64,000 bases of DNA from Gemmatimonadota bacterium (GCA_016712265.1 JADJRJ010000028.1:434001-498000), one strand, 5' to 3'; shown: positions 1 through 9,580, numbered from the stretch's first letter. The notes: generated by a model not told the origin, from the letters alone. A program made the numbers and translations.

Positions 1-2
1 AC

Positions 3-671
3 GACTACGGCATCCTCACCATGACGCAGGAGGATATCCATGCCGCGGTCGACAACGCCCACGCCAACAACTGGCAGGTGGGGATCCACGCCAACGGCGA
101 CGTGGCCATCGACATGGTCCTGCAGGCGTATGAGCGCGTGCTGGCGAAGTCCCCGCACCCGGACCGGCGACATCGCATCGAGCATTGCTCCCAGGTGAAC
201 CCGGACCTGCTGCGGCGCATCAAGGCCACCGGCACCATTCCCACCCCGTTCTGGACCTACGTGTACTACCACGGGGAGAAGTGGTCGCAGTACGGTGACG
301 AGAAGATGCGCTGGATGTTCGCGCACCGGTCGTTCCTCGACAGCGGGATCCGCGTACCCGGCGCGTCGGACTACGGGCCCGGGCCTTTTGAGCCGCTGAT
401 GGCGCTCCAGTCGATGGTCACGCGCCGCGACTTCCGGGGGCGCGAGTGGGGGACGAACCAGAAGGTCTCCATCGACGAGGCGCTGATGATCGCCACGCAG
501 CACGGCGCGTACGCCTCGTACGAGGAAAAGACCAAGGGCTCGATCACGGCGGGGAAGTACGCCGACTTCGTGATGCTCGAGAAGTCACCGAAGGCGGTGG
601 ACCCGAACGCGATCAAGGACATCCGGATCGTGCGCACCGTGGCCGGTGGTCGCACGACCTGGGAGGGCTAG
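3..671 (+). CDS. Amidohydrolase family 3 (YtcJ-like), C-terminal part
   Basis: The frame is open from the window edge, so about 222 C-terminal residues of a longer protein are present; family members usually have 500-600. Visible motifs fit the metal-dependent amidohydrolase fold: HANGD, HRIEHC (metal-ligand histidine strand), ASDYGPGP near the fourth strand, and the terminal GKYADFVML segment that closes the small beta-domain of amidohydrolases. The substrate cannot be told. An AroM-like gene follows 93 bp downstream on the same strand. The family assignment is secure from motif order; the N-terminal metal site lies outside the window. Confidence 0.85.
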   Translation, partial: DYGILTMTQEDIHAAVDNAHANNWQVGIHANGDVAIDMVLQAYERVLAKSPHPDRRHRIEHCSQVNPDLLRRIKATGTIPTPFWTYVYYHGEKWSQYGDEKMRWMFAHRSFLDSGIRVPGASDYGPGPFEPLMALQSMVTRRDFRGREWGTNQKVSIDEALMIATQHGAYASYEEKTKGSITAGKYADFVMLEKSPKAVDPNAIKDIRIVRTVAGGRTTWEG

Positions 672-764
672 CGCCAGCGACCCTGGTCTCCGTGGTCGGG
701 ACGCGCGCTGCCTACATTTGTGGCGTCGCCCGTCCTTCGCCCTCCTCCCTTCGCGCGTCCCGCC

Positions 765-1430
765 GTGCCTCCCGTCCTCGGCGTTGTCACCATCGGGCAG
801 TCCCCGCGCCCGGACCTCGAACGCGTCTTCCTGGCCCAGGCGCCGGGGGCGCGCGTGCGGGTGGTTGGTGCGCTCGATGGACTCGATACCCATGAGATCG
901 CCGACCTCTCGCGGCGCGCGACCGAGTATCCGCTCCTCGTCCGCCTCGTGGATGGATCCACCCGGGAGATCGGCATCGAGTGGTTGCATCCGCTCGTTGA
1001 ACGCCGCGCCCAGGAGCTCGCAACAGAGGGGGCGCAGGCGGTCGTGGTGGCCTGTGCGGGTGATTTCCCCGCCTGTCGGTGCGATGTGCCCGTGATAATG
1101 CCCGGGCGGCTCGTTCCACAGGAGGCGGCCGCGCGCAGTGAGCGCAAACGGGTCGGTATCGTGACGCCGGTGGAGCGCCAGGCCCGCGCGGCTGGTGCCA
1201 AGTGGCTCGCGGACGGGTTCCTGCCCGTCGTCACGTGGGCCTCGCCGGTGAAACACAGCGAGATCGTCCGTGCGAGCGACCTCATGCGATCGGCCGACGT
1301 CGACGTGGTCGTTCTCGACTGCATGGGGCATGACGCGTATTACGCCGAGGAGTTCGCCCGACGCAGTGGCAAGCCCGTCTTCACGGCGCAGGAGGTGGCG
1401 GCCCAGGCCGCGGCGCGCCACCTCCGGTAA
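765..1430 (+). CDS. AroM-like protein
   Basis: About 221 residues resembling E. coli AroM, a protein of unclear function related to the Asp/Glu/hydantoin racemase fold. The N-terminal VVTIGQSPRPD strand, the central VVVACAGDFPA segment and the C-terminal VVVLDCMGHD match the layout of the family, with cysteines at the two racemase-like positions (ACAGD and LDCMG). I prefer the GTG at 765 because it places TIG at residues 9-11 as in AroM; an in-frame GTG at 720 adds 15 unconvincing residues. It lies beside amidohydrolase and hydantoinase genes, so a role in amide or amino-acid derivative metabolism is possible but inferred. Confidence 0.75.
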   Translation: MPPVLGVVTIGQSPRPDLERVFLAQAPGARVRVVGALDGLDTHEIADLSRRATEYPLLVRLVDGSTREIGIEWLHPLVERRAQELATEGAQAVVVACAGDFPACRCDVPVIMPGRLVPQEAAARSERKRVGIVTPVERQARAAGAKWLADGFLPVVTWASPVKHSEIVRASDLMRSADVDVVVLDCMGHDAYYAEEFARRSGKPVFTAQEVAAQAAARHLR

Positions 1431-1433
1431 GAT

Positions 1434-2324
1434 TCAGCTGCGTTCCGGACCGCGCACGTAGACCGGTCGGGTGGTGAGGCGCAGCAGCTTGTCCGCCACG
1501 CTGCCTAACGCGAAGCGGGCGATTCCGTGTCGCGCGTGGGTGCGCATGGCGATCAGGTCGAACGCACCAGCATGGGCCAGATCGGCGAGGGCGCGCGCCG
1601 CGCTGTTCGCGGTGAGTACGACGGTGTGAACGGCGCGGCGTTCATCGCGCCATTTCGCCGCCAAGGGCATGAGATACTCGTGCTCAACGGCGTGCACCGC
1701 GGAGGCATCCTCCAGGTTGGCCAGCATGACCGGGGACGGGCTTACCACGTGGGCCAGGGTGAGGTCGAGCGGGACTCCGTGCAGCAGGCGAGATACGTCA
1801 TCGATCACCTCCTCGGATTCCGGCGTGCCGTCGACCGGGAGGAGCACCTTGGTGAACGGGACTCCCCGGGCGAGCATCGTGGAGAGATCGAGTCGCTGGC
1901 GGGTGACGAGAACGGGGACGTGGAGGTGACGCAGCAACGTTTCGGTCACGCTCCCGAGCCAGGCACGCGAGACCCCACCGCGGCCGTGGGTGGTCATCAC
2001 CACGAGGTCGGCCGACACCTCGCGCGCGGCGGCCTCGATCTCATCGATCGTGTGGCCAACACGTACCTGGGGCGAGACCTCGAGTTGTGTGGCGCGATGG
2101 ATGCGCCGGGCCATGCGCTGGAGCGCCCGCGCGGCGCGTGCGCGTTGCTCCTCGTCAAAGGTTGGATCGAGTGGTGGGGCGTTGACCGCCCGTGCGGTCA
2201 GCGGGAGGAAGACGCGCACGAGGTGCAGGTGTGCGTGGTGGTGCCGGGCGAGGGCGGCGGCGACCGGGATGGCCCGCTCGCTGATCGCGGAGCCGTCCAG
2301 GGGCACGAGGATGGAGCGGGTCAT
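1434..2324 (-). CDS. Universal stress protein, tandem USP domains
   Basis: A 296-residue cytoplasmic protein with two USP domains. Domain 1 begins SILVPLDGSAISE and ends with the nucleotide-binding loop HGRGGVSRAWLGSV; domain 2 begins KVLLPVDGTPESE and ends HARHGIARFALGSV. Both keep the G-x2-G-x9-G-S type loop of ATP-binding USPs (clear in domain 1, partly changed in domain 2). It lies 42 bp downstream of the P-type ATPase on the same strand and is probably cotranscribed with it, a common pairing. It converges with the AroM-like gene, leaving only 3 bp between stops. Confidence 0.93.
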   Translation of the reverse strand: MTRSILVPLDGSAISERAIPVAAALARHHHAHLHLVRVFLPLTARAVNAPPLDPTFDEEQRARAARALQRMARRIHRATQLEVSPQVRVGHTIDEIEAAAREVSADLVVMTTHGRGGVSRAWLGSVTETLLRHLHVPVLVTRQRLDLSTMLARGVPFTKVLLPVDGTPESEEVIDDVSRLLHGVPLDLTLAHVVSPSPVMLANLEDASAVHAVEHEYLMPLAAKWRDERRAVHTVVLTANSAARALADLAHAGAFDLIAMRTHARHGIARFALGSVADKLLRLTTRPVYVRGPERS

Positions 2325-2366
2325 GTCAACCTCCGGGGAACGTGGGTGAGAGTGTAACGCACAAGG

Positions 2367-5033
2367 TCATGGGTGAACGCGGCGCAGCGGCCCGCGGTAC
2401 GTCAGGTGGCCGTGCCGCACCAACCACTTCTCGAGCTCGACGGCCACGAGCACGATGCCCGAGGCGCCTAACGCGACGGCGAGCTCCAGCGGCGTCAACG
2501 GCTCCGTCTTGAACAGGCGGTTGCCGGCGGGCAGGTACAGCGTGAGCAGCTGGAGCACGATCGTGCCGGCGACGACCAGGGCCAGGGGGCGGTTGCTCAA
2601 GATTCCCTGCTGCACCAGCGACTCCCGCTCTGACCGCACCGCCAGCACGTGCCCGAGCTGCGAGAGCGCGAGGACCGTGAAGGTCATGGTTTGCCAGTGG
2701 GCGTGTCCTGTGTGGTAGGCCCACCCCTGCACCGCGAGGGTCACGCCGGCCATGAGCAGTCCCACCCAAAGCGCATGCTGCCAGACGCCATGCGCGAACA
2801 CGCTTTCCCCCGGCGGGCGCGGGGGCCGCGACATCACGGCCCGCTCGGCCGGTTCCGTGGCCAGGGCCAGTCCCGGGAGTCCGTCGGTCACCAGGTTCAC
2901 CCACAGGATATGGATGGGGAGCAGGGGCAAGGGCAACCCGACAAACGGCGCGAGGAAGAGGATCCAGATCTCGGCGGAGTTGCCAGTGAGCACATACCGC
3001 ACGAAGCGCCGGATGTTGTCGTAGATGCGGCGCCCCTCGCGCACGGCAGCGACGATCGTCGCAAAGTGGTCGTCGAGCAGGACGAGGTCAGCGGCGTCGC
3101 GCGCGACGTCGGTTCCGCCGCGCCCCATCGCCACACCGATGTCCGCGCGCCGAAGCGCCGGGGCGTCATTCACCCCATCCCCGGTCATCGCCACACACTC
3201 CCCCCGCTGCTGGAGGGCCTGGACGATGCGCAGCTTGTGTTCCGGTGCCACGCGCGCATACACCGCGACCTGGTCCACCTCCCGCTCGAGCGCGGCGTCC
3301 CAGCGGGCGAGGTCGTTCCCGGTCGCGACCGCATGGCCGTTCGTCGCCTGAATCCCGACCATGCGGGCGACGGCATCCGCTGTTCCCGGATGATCGCCCG
3401 TGATCATGACCACGCGGATGCCGGCCGCATGGCACTCCGCCACTGCCGCCTGCGCCTCGGGCCGTGGGGCGTCGAGCAACCCGACCATGCCAAGCAGGAC
3501 GAAGCCCGCCTCATGGTGCTCGGTGAGCGCGCCCTCGCCATGGGGATCATCCCGGTGGGCAAACGCCATCACGCGCAGCCCTTCGCGGGCCATGGCCGCG
3601 GCCGCCGCCTCGGCCGCCTCGCGTTCCAGCACGACGGGACCGTCAGGGTTCCACGCATGGGAACAGCGGGACAGGACACGTTCCGGCGAGCCCTTCATCA
3701 CCAGGAAGTGCCCCGTGGCGTCGTGCACATGCCGGGTCGTCATGCGGCCGCGCTCGGATGAGAACGGCAGTTCGTCCACACGCGGATAGCGTTCGGCGTG
3801 TGCGGCCGTTTCCGGGAGGGAGGCCGTGACATGGTGGAGCAGGGCGGCTTCGGTCGCCTCGCCCGTCACTTGTCCATCGTCGCCGCGCACGGCGTCGGTG
3901 TTCAGGGCGAGGGCGCGCGCGAGGGGATCGTGGGGATCAGTGAGCCCGATGACCTCCCACCCTGGCGGGCGGCGCAGTTGGGTCACGGTCATCCGGTTCG
4001 ACGTCAGGGTGCCGGTCTTGTCGGAGCAGATCACCGTCACCGAGCCGAGCGTCTCGACCGCGTGCAAGCGCCTGACGAGCGCCCGGTGCCGCGCCATGCG
4101 TCGCGCCCCGAGCGCCAACGCCACGGTGACGACGGCGGGCAGGGCCTCGGGCATGGCGGCGACCGCGAGGCTGACCGCCGTGAGGAACATGAGGACGGGT
4201 GGTTCGCCGCGCAGCAGCCCGATGCCAAAGACGACGCCGCAGATCATGAGGACGATCCCCGCCAGCTGTGCCGCAAACCGCTTGAGGCGCTGCTGCAGGG
4301 GGGTGAACGTCGGCTCCGCGACACCGAGCAAGGTTGCGATCCGGCCCAGTTCGGTCCTCAGCCCGGTGGCGACGACCACCCCGGCACCGCGCCCGTAGGT
4401 GGCAATCGTCCCCTTCCAGGCCATGTTGCGCCGATCGCCGAGCGCGCTGGCCTCGACGGGCAGTGGGGCGGTCGTCTTTTCAACCGCAGCGGATTCGCCG
4501 GTGAGCGCTGCCTCGTCGACGCGCAGGTTGTGCGCGCCTACCAGGCGCAGGTCGGCCGGGATGATGTCGCCGGCTTCCAGCATGACGAGGTCACCGGGCA
4601 CCAACTCGGCGGCGGGGATGAGCCGCGACGCTCCATCCCGCACCACGCGTGCGGCGGGCGCGGCGAGGGCGCGGAGCGAGGCCACCGCTTGTTCGGCCCG
4701 GAAGTCCTGTGCCACCCCCAGCCCCGCATTCAGCAGGATGATCGCCACGATGGCGAAGGAATCCTGAGGCTCGCCCACGACGCCGGCGAGGATCGCGGCG
4801 ACCAGGAGGACCACGACCATCAGGTCCGAGAACTGGTCCAGGATCATGCGCGTGAGTGACCGGCGCGTCGCCTCCGGGAGGAGGTTGGGGCCGGCGGCCT
4901 GGAGGCGCTGCGTCACCTCGACGTGCGACAATCCCCGGGTGTCGTGCGCGGCAAGCGACGCGACGACCTCCCCGGCCGACATGACATGCCAGGTCGGGCC
5001 AGGTGCCGAGGTGGGGGGGAGGAATGAGGTCAT
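2367..5033 (-). CDS. P-type ATPase, Ca2+-type (P2A-like)
   Basis: An 888-residue integral membrane cation pump. In order: N-terminal cation-ATPase domain, actuator TGES (EAALTGESAAV), TM4 PEALP, phosphorylation site CSDKTGTLT, nucleotide-binding KGSPE, hinge MITGD and TGDGVNDAP, then the C-terminal transmembrane domain. Residues matching the SERCA calcium ligands are visible: Glu in PEALP (E309), Asn and Glu of NSAE in TM5 (N768/E771), and Asn/Asp of WVNLVTDGLP in TM6 (N796/D800). Ca2+ (or Mn2+) export is therefore the best inference. The PEALP variant of the usual PEGLP occurs in bacterial members. A USP gene follows downstream and a divergent gene starts about 130 bp upstream. Confidence 0.93.
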   Translation of the reverse strand: MTSFLPPTSAPGPTWHVMSAGEVVASLAAHDTRGLSHVEVTQRLQAAGPNLLPEATRRSLTRMILDQFSDLMVVVLLVAAILAGVVGEPQDSFAIVAIILLNAGLGVAQDFRAEQAVASLRALAAPAARVVRDGASRLIPAAELVPGDLVMLEAGDIIPADLRLVGAHNLRVDEAALTGESAAVEKTTAPLPVEASALGDRRNMAWKGTIATYGRGAGVVVATGLRTELGRIATLLGVAEPTFTPLQQRLKRFAAQLAGIVLMICGVVFGIGLLRGEPPVLMFLTAVSLAVAAMPEALPAVVTVALALGARRMARHRALVRRLHAVETLGSVTVICSDKTGTLTSNRMTVTQLRRPPGWEVIGLTDPHDPLARALALNTDAVRGDDGQVTGEATEAALLHHVTASLPETAAHAERYPRVDELPFSSERGRMTTRHVHDATGHFLVMKGSPERVLSRCSHAWNPDGPVVLEREAAEAAAAAMAREGLRVMAFAHRDDPHGEGALTEHHEAGFVLLGMVGLLDAPRPEAQAAVAECHAAGIRVVMITGDHPGTADAVARMVGIQATNGHAVATGNDLARWDAALEREVDQVAVYARVAPEHKLRIVQALQQRGECVAMTGDGVNDAPALRRADIGVAMGRGGTDVARDAADLVLLDDHFATIVAAVREGRRIYDNIRRFVRYVLTGNSAEIWILFLAPFVGLPLPLLPIHILWVNLVTDGLPGLALATEPAERAVMSRPPRPPGESVFAHGVWQHALWVGLLMAGVTLAVQGWAYHTGHAHWQTMTFTVLALSQLGHVLAVRSERESLVQQGILSNRPLALVVAGTIVLQLLTLYLPAGNRLFKTEPLTPLELAVALGASGIVLVAVELEKWLVRHGHLTYRGPLRRVHP

Positions 5034-5165
5034 GGCATTGCCCTCGAGGGAGGATCCCCGATGCCGGGGTGAAATGCAGTCGGGTCAACGGGGGATAGGC
5101 GTCGGGGGCTGCCCGACCCGTCGTCGGCCGCCGATCTTGTGGGGTCTCCACCAGCCCCGAATTCC

Positions 5166-6098
5166 GTGATTACCCCGGCCACGCGCGGTGTCTTCGTCAT
5201 CGCTGCCACTCCCTTCGACGAGGGCGGCGGGCTCGACCTTGCCAGTGTGCCCACCCTGGTCGACTACTACCTCGGTCACGGGGTGAACGGCATCACGTTG
5301 TTGGGGATGATGGGTGAGGCCAACAAGCTGACAACCGAGGAATCACACCGGCTGGTCGGGGCAATGATGCAGGCGATTGGCGGTCGCGTCCCGGTGGTGG
5401 TGGGAGTGAGTCACCCCTCGCTGGTCGCCATGCGCGAGCTGGCGCACGCGTCGATGATGGCCGGGGCGGCGGGGGTGATGATCGCGCCGCCTACGGGGCT
5501 TCGGACGGACGACCAGCAGTTCAGCTGGTTCGGCGACTGCTGCGCCGCCCTGGGGCCGGACGTGCCGGTGGTGTACCAGGACTACCCGCCGACCACGGGG
5601 GTCTTCCTGTCGGCGTCACTCTACCTGCGCATTGCAGCCGCCTATCCGCAGGTGGCGATGCTCAAGATGGAGGACCATCCCGGGCTCGACAAGATCACGC
5701 GCATTCGCGCGGCGGAAGGGCGCGAGGATGTGCGCCGGACGGCCATCGTGGTCGGCAACGGCGGGCTGTTGCTCCCGCAGGGACTCGCGCGCGGGGCCGA
5801 TGGGGTGATGACGGGGTTCGGGTATCCCGAGATGCTGGTGCAGGTCTACAATCGGCATGCAGCTGGCGACGTGGACGGGGCGGAGAGGGTGTACGACACC
5901 TACCTGCCGCTGGTGACCTACGAACAGCAACCCGGGTACGGCCTGGCCGTGCGCAAGGAGATCCTGCGGCGGCGCGGTGCCATCCGCACGGCGACGGTCC
6001 GCGCCCCCGGCCCGAGGCTCACCCCGGCCGATGTCGCCGAGCTGGATCGCGTCCTGGCGCGGCTCGAGGCGCGCCTGTCCGGAGGGCCCGATGCCTGA
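5166..6098 (+). CDS. Dihydrodipicolinate synthase (DapA) family protein
   Basis: About 310 residues of an aldolase-type TIM barrel. Seen: the N-terminal ATPFDEGG strand, GMMGEANKLTTEE (the family's GTTGE-like loop is altered to GMMGE), a tyrosine in VVYQDYPPT at the catalytic Tyr position, and a lysine in AMLKMEDHPG at the Schiff-base position. Members of this family include lyases for pyruvate-derived acids, so the substrate is open. An in-frame GTG at 5139 is an alternative start. The last 8 bp overlap the hydantoinase gene, indicating translational coupling and a shared pathway rather than lysine synthesis. Confidence 0.85.
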   Translation: MITPATRGVFVIAATPFDEGGGLDLASVPTLVDYYLGHGVNGITLLGMMGEANKLTTEESHRLVGAMMQAIGGRVPVVVGVSHPSLVAMRELAHASMMAGAAGVMIAPPTGLRTDDQQFSWFGDCCAALGPDVPVVYQDYPPTTGVFLSASLYLRIAAAYPQVAMLKMEDHPGLDKITRIRAAEGREDVRRTAIVVGNGGLLLPQGLARGADGVMTGFGYPEMLVQVYNRHAAGDVDGAERVYDTYLPLVTYEQQPGYGLAVRKEILRRRGAIRTATVRAPGPRLTPADVAELDRVLARLEARLSGGPDA

Positions 6099-7491
6099 GT
6101 TCGACCTCGTCGTTCGTGGGGGCACGGTGGTCAATCCCGACGCGACCCTTCCCGACACCGACGTGGGGGTCCGCAATGGCCGGATCGTCGCGTTAGGCAG
6201 GGCACTGGGCCCGGGGCGCGAGGAAGTGGACGCGCGCGATCGGCTCGTCCTCCCGGGCGCGATTGACGCGCACTGCCACCTCGCGCAGGTGTCGTCCACC
6301 GGCCTCCTCACCTCCGACGACTTCCTCAGCGGGAGCCGTTCCGCGGCGCTTGGCGGGACGACGACGATCGTACCCTTCGCGGCCCAACATCGCGGCCAAT
6401 CGCTGCGGGCGGTGGTGGCGGCCTACCGTGAGGAGGCGCGCCGGTCCATGCTGGACTACGCCTTTCACATGATCGTGTCGGACCCGTCGCCCACCGTGCT
6501 CGACGACGAGCTGCCATCACTGGTGGCCGAGGGGCATGTCTCCTTCAAGGTGTTCCTCACCTACGAGGCGCTGCGCCTCGACGACCGGCAGGTGCTTCAG
6601 GTGCTTGACGTTGCTCGGCGCGCCGGGGCACTGACGATGTTCCATGCGGAGCATCATGAAGCCATCGCCTATCTCACCCAACGACTGCTGGCCGAGGGAA
6701 AGGTCGCGCCCAAATGGCATCCGTACGCACGTCCGGAAGCGGTGGAACGGGAAGCCACGGCGCGCGCCATCATGCTCGCCGAAGTGGCGGGCGCGCGCAT
6801 CATGATCGTGCATGTCTCGGGGCGCGAGGCGCTGGATGAAGTGCGTCGCGCCAAGGCGCGCGGCGTCGCCGTTCAGGCCGAGACCTGCCCGCAGTACCTC
6901 TCGTTCACGCGGGCGGACCTGGACCGGCCGGGGTTCGAAGGAGCGAAGTTGATGTTCTCCCCGCCGGCGCGCGATGCGGAGAGCCAGGAGGCGTTGTGGG
7001 GCGGTCTGCGCGACGGCACGATCGATATCTTCTCGTCGGACCACGCCCCGTATCGATACGACGACGTGAAGGGCAAGAAGGCGCACGGGGTGGACGCCCC
7101 GTTCACGAAGATTCCCAATGGCGTGCCCGCGATTGGCGTGCGGCCTGCGGTCCTGTTCAGCGAGGGGGTCCAGCAGGGGCGCCTCTCGATCGAGCGCTTT
7201 GTGCAGCTGGTGGCGAGCGAGCCGGCCCGCGTGTACGGTCTCGATGCGCGAAAGGGCCGGCTCGCGCCCGGGATGGATGCCGATATCGCCATCTGGGATC
7301 CGGCACGCGAGGTGACGGTTCGGCATGCGATGCTCGGTGACAACATGGACTACTCGCCGTGGGAGGGGCACCGCTTCACGGGGTGGCCCGTGGCGACGAT
7401 CGCCCGCGGCGAGGTCATCACGCGCGATGGCGAGGTGCTGGGTGCGGAGGGGCGCGGGCAGTTCCTGGATCGGCGTCCATGGGTCCGCTGA
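6091..7491 (+). CDS. Dihydropyrimidinase / D-hydantoinase
   Basis: A 466-residue cyclic amidohydrolase. The binuclear metal site is complete: HxH in DAHCHL, the carboxylated-lysine strand SFKVFLTY, histidines in FHAEHHE and MIVHVSG, and the aspartate in FSSDHAPY. These are the diagnostic residues of the hydantoinase/dihydropyrimidinase/allantoinase group, which opens cyclic ureides. The ATG overlaps the end of the DHDPS-like gene, and the stop TGA shares one base with the following ATG (TGATG), so this is a coupled operon. The exact substrate (hydantoin, dihydropyrimidine or another) is not visible. Confidence 0.9.
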   Translation: MPEFDLVVRGGTVVNPDATLPDTDVGVRNGRIVALGRALGPGREEVDARDRLVLPGAIDAHCHLAQVSSTGLLTSDDFLSGSRSAALGGTTTIVPFAAQHRGQSLRAVVAAYREEARRSMLDYAFHMIVSDPSPTVLDDELPSLVAEGHVSFKVFLTYEALRLDDRQVLQVLDVARRAGALTMFHAEHHEAIAYLTQRLLAEGKVAPKWHPYARPEAVEREATARAIMLAEVAGARIMIVHVSGREALDEVRRAKARGVAVQAETCPQYLSFTRADLDRPGFEGAKLMFSPPARDAESQEALWGGLRDGTIDIFSSDHAPYRYDDVKGKKAHGVDAPFTKIPNGVPAIGVRPAVLFSEGVQQGRLSIERFVQLVASEPARVYGLDARKGRLAPGMDADIAIWDPAREVTVRHAMLGDNMDYSPWEGHRFTGWPVATIARGEVITRDGEVLGAEGRGQFLDRRPWVR

Positions 7492-8129
7492 TGCGGATTG
7501 AGTCGCTGCCACCGGCGGCGCGTGCGGAAGCGACGCCGATGCTGACCGCCGCGTTTGCCAACGACCCGCTGATGCACTTCCTGTTCAGCGATGCGCCGGT
7601 TGGCGTGAGCGGGGGCATCGCGGCGCTGATGGACCTCGCGTTCGAGACGCGCAGTTCGCGGGGGTGGCCCGTGCTGGGCGCTCGCCGGGCTCACGGCCAG
7701 CTGGGTGGTGTGGCCTACCTCAGCCTTCCTACGCCGGCTCACGCCCTCGCAGGGACCGAGGGCTCACTGGAGCCCGAGATCCTGCGCGCGACGCGCGAGC
7801 GCTTCGAGTCGGCGATTGGGGCACCGGCGCTGGCGCGGTATCGCAGCTACGAACAGGCCTGGACGGTCGGTGCGCCGACGCGTCCGCACCACTACCTGGG
7901 GGTCCTCGGTGTGTCGCCCGCGTGTCAGGGGACCGGGGTCGGGGTCGCGCTGCTGGACGCGGTCGCGGCGATCGTCGACGCGGACGACAGCTCGGACGGT
8001 GTCTGGCTGGATACGGAAAATCCTCGCAACGTCGGATTCTATGAACGGCGGGGGTTCCGGGTGGCAGCGGAGCGCCCGTTGGGGTCCGTGACGATCTGGG
8101 GGATGTGGAGGGAAAGGGCAAGCCGATAG
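7491..8129 (+). CDS. GNAT family N-acetyltransferase
   Basis: A 212-residue protein with the acetyl-CoA loop LGVSPACQGTGVGVALLD (GNAT motif A, Q/R-x-x-G-x-G/A) near residues 140-157 and the C-terminal FYERRGF strand (motif B) typical of GNATs. Start ATG 7491 overlaps the hydantoinase stop; ATG 7479 is also in frame. Operon position suggests it modifies an amine released by the upstream ring-opening step, which is inference only. Confidence 0.87.
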   Translation: MRIESLPPAARAEATPMLTAAFANDPLMHFLFSDAPVGVSGGIAALMDLAFETRSSRGWPVLGARRAHGQLGGVAYLSLPTPAHALAGTEGSLEPEILRATRERFESAIGAPALARYRSYEQAWTVGAPTRPHHYLGVLGVSPACQGTGVGVALLDAVAAIVDADDSSDGVWLDTENPRNVGFYERRGFRVAAERPLGSVTIWGMWRERASR

Positions 8130-8133
8130 CTGG

Positions 8134-8158
8134 TAGCTGGCCTGGGAGCATCCAGCTA
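8134..8158 (+). terminator. Possible hairpin after the GNAT gene
   Basis: A 7-bp stem (TAGCTGG at 8134-8140 with CCAGCTA at 8152-8158) with an 11-nt loop lies directly after the GNAT stop. There is no T-tract, so a terminator role is weakly supported. Confidence 0.3.
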
Positions 8159-8199
8159 GGGTTGGGGCTTGCGCCGATGAGGTGGCGGCTGCACCCATC

Positions 8200-8223
8200 G
8201 TCTGCCGTCTGCCGTCTGCCGTC
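8200..8223 (+). repeat. Heptamer tandem repeat GTCTGCC, 3.4 copies
   Basis: Three perfect copies of GTCTGCC followed by GTC, ending 18 bp before the start of the Gfo/Idh gene at 8242. Almost the same repeat lies 22 bp before the phosphodiesterase-like gene (12470-12493). Confidence 0.85.
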
Positions 8224-8241
8224 CTTCTTCTCTGACTTCAA

Positions 8242-9480
8242 ATGACTCGACCTCTCGGAGTTGCCTTCGTTGGCTCTGGTTTCAATACCCGCTTCCACAT
8301 CCAGGCGTGGCGCGGGGTGCGTGACGCGGACGTGCGAGGGGTCTGGAGCCCGAACGCGAAGAACGCGGCATCAGCGGCGACCCTGGCGCGGTCGCTTGAT
8401 GTCGGCGCGGCCAAGGCCTACAAGAGCATCGCAGCGATGGTGGAAGATCCCGAGGTGGACGCTATCTGGCTGTGCGGGCCGAACCAGGCGCGGATCGAGA
8501 ATGTCGAGGAGATCGTGGACACCATCCGGCGCGGGAAGGGGGAGCTGAAGGGGTTGGCCTGCGAGAAGCCCCTGGCGCGCAACGTCGCGGAGGCGAAGGC
8601 GGTGGCGAAGATGGTGGCCTCGGTTGGCCTCACCACCGGCTACCTGGAAAACCAGCTCTTCTCGCCGCATGTCGAGGCCGGCAAGGCGTTGATCTGGGCG
8701 CGCGGGGCGGCGACCACCGGGCGACCATACCTCGCTCGTGCAGCGGAGGAACACAGCGGGCCCCACGCGCCATGGTTCTGGCAGGGAACGTTGCAGGGCG
8801 GTGGCGTGCTCAACGACATGATGTGTCACTCGGCGCTCGTCGTGCAGCACCTGCTGACCAAGCCGGGGGAGCCGTTGTCGACCGTGAAGCCGGTGGCCGT
8901 CACCGGGCACATCGCGTCGCTCAAGTGGTCGCGCCCGACCTACGTGGCAAAGCTCAAGAAGGAGATGGGCGCCGACTACGCGAAGGCGCCGTCCGAGGAC
9001 TTCGCGAGCGTCATGATCGAGTTCGAGACAGCGGATGGGCAGCGCGTGATCGGGGAGGCGACGACCTCCTGGAGCTTTGTCGGTGCCGGGCTGCGCCTCT
9101 CGGCGGAACTGCTCGGGCCGGAGTACTCGATGAAGTGGAACTCCCTTGATAGCGGGCTCCAGCTCTTCTTCTCGCGCGAGGTGAAGGGGCGCGCCGGGGA
9201 AGACCTCGTGGAGAAGCAGAACGCCGAGCAGGGGATGATGCCCGTGGTGCCCGAGGAGTTCCTCGCTTACGGGTACACCAACGAGGATCGCCATTTCGTG
9301 CGGGTGTTCCAGGGAAAGGAGGCGCCGCGGCTCACCTTCCAGGATGGCGTGAACGTGGTGACGACGCTCATGACCGCCTACCAGAGCGCGGAACAAGGGA
9401 AGACCCTCGCGTATCCCCCGCGCGGCATCGACAAGTTTGTTCCCGCCGTGGCCCGCGGGGCCTGGAAGCCGCGGGGCTGA
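8242..9480 (+). CDS. Gfo/Idh/MocA family oxidoreductase
   Basis: A 412-residue NAD(P)-dependent oxidoreductase. The N-terminal Rossmann strand VAFVGSGFNTRFH carries the dinucleotide loop, and ACEKPLARN holds the family's EKP motif with the catalytic-dyad lysine. The C-terminal alpha/beta domain runs from about residue 150. Cytoplasmic, with no signal peptide. It follows the hydantoinase operon after a 112-bp gap containing the heptamer repeat, so it may have its own leader. The substrate is probably a polyol or sugar derivative, not determinable from sequence. Confidence 0.9.
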   Translation: MTRPLGVAFVGSGFNTRFHIQAWRGVRDADVRGVWSPNAKNAASAATLARSLDVGAAKAYKSIAAMVEDPEVDAIWLCGPNQARIENVEEIVDTIRRGKGELKGLACEKPLARNVAEAKAVAKMVASVGLTTGYLENQLFSPHVEAGKALIWARGAATTGRPYLARAAEEHSGPHAPWFWQGTLQGGGVLNDMMCHSALVVQHLLTKPGEPLSTVKPVAVTGHIASLKWSRPTYVAKLKKEMGADYAKAPSEDFASVMIEFETADGQRVIGEATTSWSFVGAGLRLSAELLGPEYSMKWNSLDSGLQLFFSREVKGRAGEDLVEKQNAEQGMMPVVPEEFLAYGYTNEDRHFVRVFQGKEAPRLTFQDGVNVVTTLMTAYQSAEQGKTLAYPPRGIDKFVPAVARGAWKPRG

Positions 9481-9580
9481 GGAGGTGGTTGCGCCGGCCG
9501 TGGCCACCGACGCGCCGGCGCGGGACAGGCAGGCTGCGGGCGTGCTGGCCCGCCTCACAATTGCACGCTGGAGATCGCTG

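Noticed and set aside
3798..4859. 353-codon plus-strand ORF
   Set aside because: Antisense to the P-type ATPase; composition-driven frame.
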